Positions 62,360-64,000 of a stretch of DNA of 64,000 bases are shown here, in pieces (position 1 is the first letter of the stretch; every line of letters starts with the position of its first letter). The translations under genes and the position numbers were made by a program. This stretch comes from Oasisia sp. SBJ-2009 (Eukaryota > Annelida > Polychaeta > Sabellida > Siboglinidae): NCBI GenBank assembly GCA_964017155.1, contig OZ024861.1, positions 26,612,128 to 26,676,127 of the forward strand. Direction: 5' to 3'. Under the pieces are notes generated by a model. The model did no database searches. It worked only from the letters and a program-made list of their open reading frames with translations, and had not been told where the DNA came from.

Positions 62360-62568
62360 GCTTTCAGCTGAATGTGTATTTGGTTACTAAGCAGTCAACG
62401 TTTTGTTACCATGGAGACCTAAACTAATGTATTTGGTTACCAAGCAGTCAACGCATGGAGACCTGAACTAATGTCTATGGTTACTAAGCAGTCAACATTT
62501 CGTTACCATGGAGACCTGAACTAATGTATGTGGTTACTAAGCAGCCAATGTTTCATTATCATGGAAAC
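62360..62568. repeat. About 54-bp repeat next to the exon c donor
   Basis: Four degenerate units of GGTTACTAAGCAGTCAACG then TTACCATGGAGACCTGAAC. The last one runs into the exon c junction: on the minus strand the true donor reads CAG-GTTTCCATG, and the units read CAG-GTCTCCATGG. Units 1 and 2 end within this repeat, with one to two units left. Confidence 0.8.
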
Positions 62569-62660
62569 CTGTGTTCGTAAATTGGTGAGTTCCTCGCATG
62601 ACCTTGACAAGGCTGTCATTAATTCATCCTTCTCAGCATCCCTCTTGGCAATCTCTCGCG
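62569..62660 (-). CDS. Coiled-coil protein, exon c
   Basis: Ninety-two bases: two that complete a codon from exon b, then 30 codons. The acceptor TTCTCAG precedes CGCGAGAG, and the donor CAG-GTTTCC is weak. The peptide begins REIAKRDAEKDELMTAL and ends EELTNLRTQ, a strong coiled coil. The entry phase matches exon b exactly (G plus CG gives Ala) and the exit is phase 0, matching exon d. Not duplicated in units 1 or 2. Confidence 0.75.
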
Positions 62661-63037
62661 CTGAGAACACAACAGACAAACACGTCTTTACAAGACTGTC
62701 AGTAAATAACCCAAAGTGATGATAAATGGATGAACAACCAGTCAATCTCATTGCCCCCCCCCCCCCCGCACTTCCCTCCCATTAACAATTACATGGTCTA
62801 GTGACTGGAGTCTAACTGAAAAAAGAGGAAACACCTCGATATCATAAACGCAGAATGTCTGATATTCATAAATAATACATTTTAGATATGCACCTAACCG
62901 AGAGTTGATTATGAATTTAAATGTAATCACATTAAACTGTTGTATAAAGTTAATGACTTAAATTAAATTAATTGCATTACTGAAGTTAATAAATAAACAA
63001 GTGAATTGAATTGAACCCGCGCCTTGTGTTAACCCAC
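62661..63037 (-). other. Intron between exons b and c
   Basis: Includes a poly-C run (62755-62767) and AT-rich sequence. Nothing else is recognised. Confidence 0.5.
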
Positions 63038-63107
63038 CAAGATTCTGGACTTTCTCGTCGAGTCCAACAAAGTTCTCCTGAGTCTTCTGTTGTCTCTCAG
63101 CCTCCAT
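63038..63107 (-). CDS. Coiled-coil protein, exon b
   Basis: Twenty-three codons plus one base. The acceptor GTTTCAG precedes ATGGAGGCT, and the donor is TTG-GTGGGT. The peptide is MEAERQQKTQENFVGLDEK followed by VQNL, a coiled coil. The first codon is ATG, but an acceptor lies directly before it, so I read it as an internal exon rather than a start. Exit phase fits exon c. Confidence 0.74.
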
Positions 63108-63248
63108 CTGAAACACACCAGTGATGCACAGGTCATGTGACAGGTGGTAACACTCCACACAGTGTTACTATATTGAAATAATAGCCCCAATAAAAGCAAG
63201 CAAATTGAGCAAAATCACATATAAATTATAGAATACATAATTATCTTG

Positions 63249-63253
<5 letters not shown>

Positions 63254-63326
<73 letters not shown>

Positions 63327-63412
63327 TATGGTGTGTGCGTGTGGTGTGTGTGCGTGTATGTGTGCATGAGTGTGTGCCTGTGTATGCATGCATGCATGCA
63401 CACATGTGTGTA
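63254..63412. repeat. (GT)n microsatellite
   Basis: GT tract with GTGCGT and (CATG) variants at its right end (TGCATGCATGCATG near 63383). Lies in the intron upstream of exon b. The rest of that intron (63108-63672) has no other recognised feature. Confidence 0.96.
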
Positions 63413-63672
63413 TGTGCATGGCATCAATTACGTAAACTACCCACTGCAGTGATTACACGTGTTTGCAGGCTCTAATCACCACCTGCCTTTGTACAAGCGT
63501 GGGATATGAGTGAGTGGTTTCCCTAGCCACCAGGGGACACAGAGAGAGGAGTGGGGACCAGTGTCCACGCCACTAGACAGACAGGAGCCAGGGCCAGGAG
63601 AAGACAGACAGGTTCAAAGTTCACTCTTGGCACTTCAACGAGTAATTAGAATTGCACAATCTAATTTAAAAC

Positions 63673-63742
63673 CTCGTCATGAGTGAATCTTTCCAACTGA
63701 TTCATCAGACTGGACAGGTCAGTGAGGACACTTGAGGAACAT
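63673..63742 (-). CDS. Possible coiled-coil protein exon a
   Basis: Candidate exon of 70 bases: one base, then 23 codons reading CSSSVLTDLSSLMNQLERFT and HDE. The acceptor is GTGTGCAG and the donor GAG-GTTTTA, both weak; the tract before the acceptor is repeat DNA and not pyrimidine-rich. Support comes from the open heptad-like frame and the phase 0 exit, which fits exon b. It could be chance. Confidence 0.4.
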
Positions 63743-63751
63743 CTGCACACA

Positions 63752-63752
<1 letters not shown>

Positions 63753-63795
<43 letters not shown>

Positions 63796-64000
63796 CTCAC
63801 ACTCACTCACTCACTCACTCACTCACTCACTCACACACACACACACACTCACTCACTCACTCACTCACTCACTCACTCACACACACACACACACACTCAC
63901 TCACTCACTCACTCTCACTCACTCACTCACTCACTCACACACACCCACACCACACACACACACACACACTCACTCACTCACTCACTCACTCACTCACTCA
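63753..64000. repeat. (CGCA)n and (TCAC)n/(CA)n microsatellite
   Basis: About ten CGCA units, then long TCAC blocks alternating with CA, running off the right edge of the window. Confidence 0.96.

Overview
The window is animal nuclear DNA: spliced GT-AG exons, several non-LTR retrotransposon remnants, long-terminal-inverted-repeat DNA transposon sequence, and an extreme load of micro- and minisatellites. The repeat types (AT-rich introns, very long GT tracts, LINE/SINE tails of the GCGCTATATAAA-(TTA)n kind) fit a marine invertebrate, perhaps a mollusc. That assignment is only a guess; nothing here identifies the species.

The layout is a head-to-tail array of large segmental duplicons. Unit 1 spans about 869-15287, unit 2 about 15908-38272 and unit 3 about 38920-62568. 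Units 1 and 2 are each followed by a roughly 0.6 kb AT-rich spacer ending in a (TA)n tract. A truncated piece of a preceding unit (unit 0) lies at 259-690, so the array continues off the left edge. Each unit carries the 3' half of one minus-strand gene for a coiled-coil protein. I could place seven exons per unit (called d to j in transcription order), all with intact splice sites, all phase 0, ending in a stop codon and a candidate 3' UTR. Unit 3 is contiguous with further upstream exons (c, b and tentatively a, at 62569-63742), so it is the 3' end of the otherwise intact gene. Units 1 and 2 are extra 3' halves. Unit 3 has lost exon f. The protein is a Glu/Lys/Arg/Gln/Leu-rich coiled coil with a Ser/Arg-rich tail, of the type seen in centrosomal or ciliary proteins. 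I could not name it.

The introns are full of minisatellites, most of them beside an exon boundary. They include a 16-bp array next to exon g, a 30-bp array after exon f, an array of about 60-bp units beside exon d whose units each copy the exon d 5' splice site, and a 25-bp array rich in ATGACGTCAT. In unit 3, a single 18-bp sequence present once in units 1 and 2 has grown into a 4.3-kb array of about 238 copies.

Mobile elements differ between units, so one unit often gives the empty site of an insertion in another. These are: two 5'-truncated non-LTR retrotransposons at different positions in units 2 and 3; a 4.4-kb DNA transposon with about 650-bp terminal inverted repeats near the end of unit 2; a 0.67-kb element flanked by TTAA in units 1 and 2; a 390-bp insertion flanked by TAAC in unit 3; and older LINE remnants. 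Sequence differences shared between units show that unit 2 is a mosaic, unit 3-like on its left and unit 1-like on its right. Very long open frames across the simple arrays are artefacts of repeat length and composition and are not annotated as genes.
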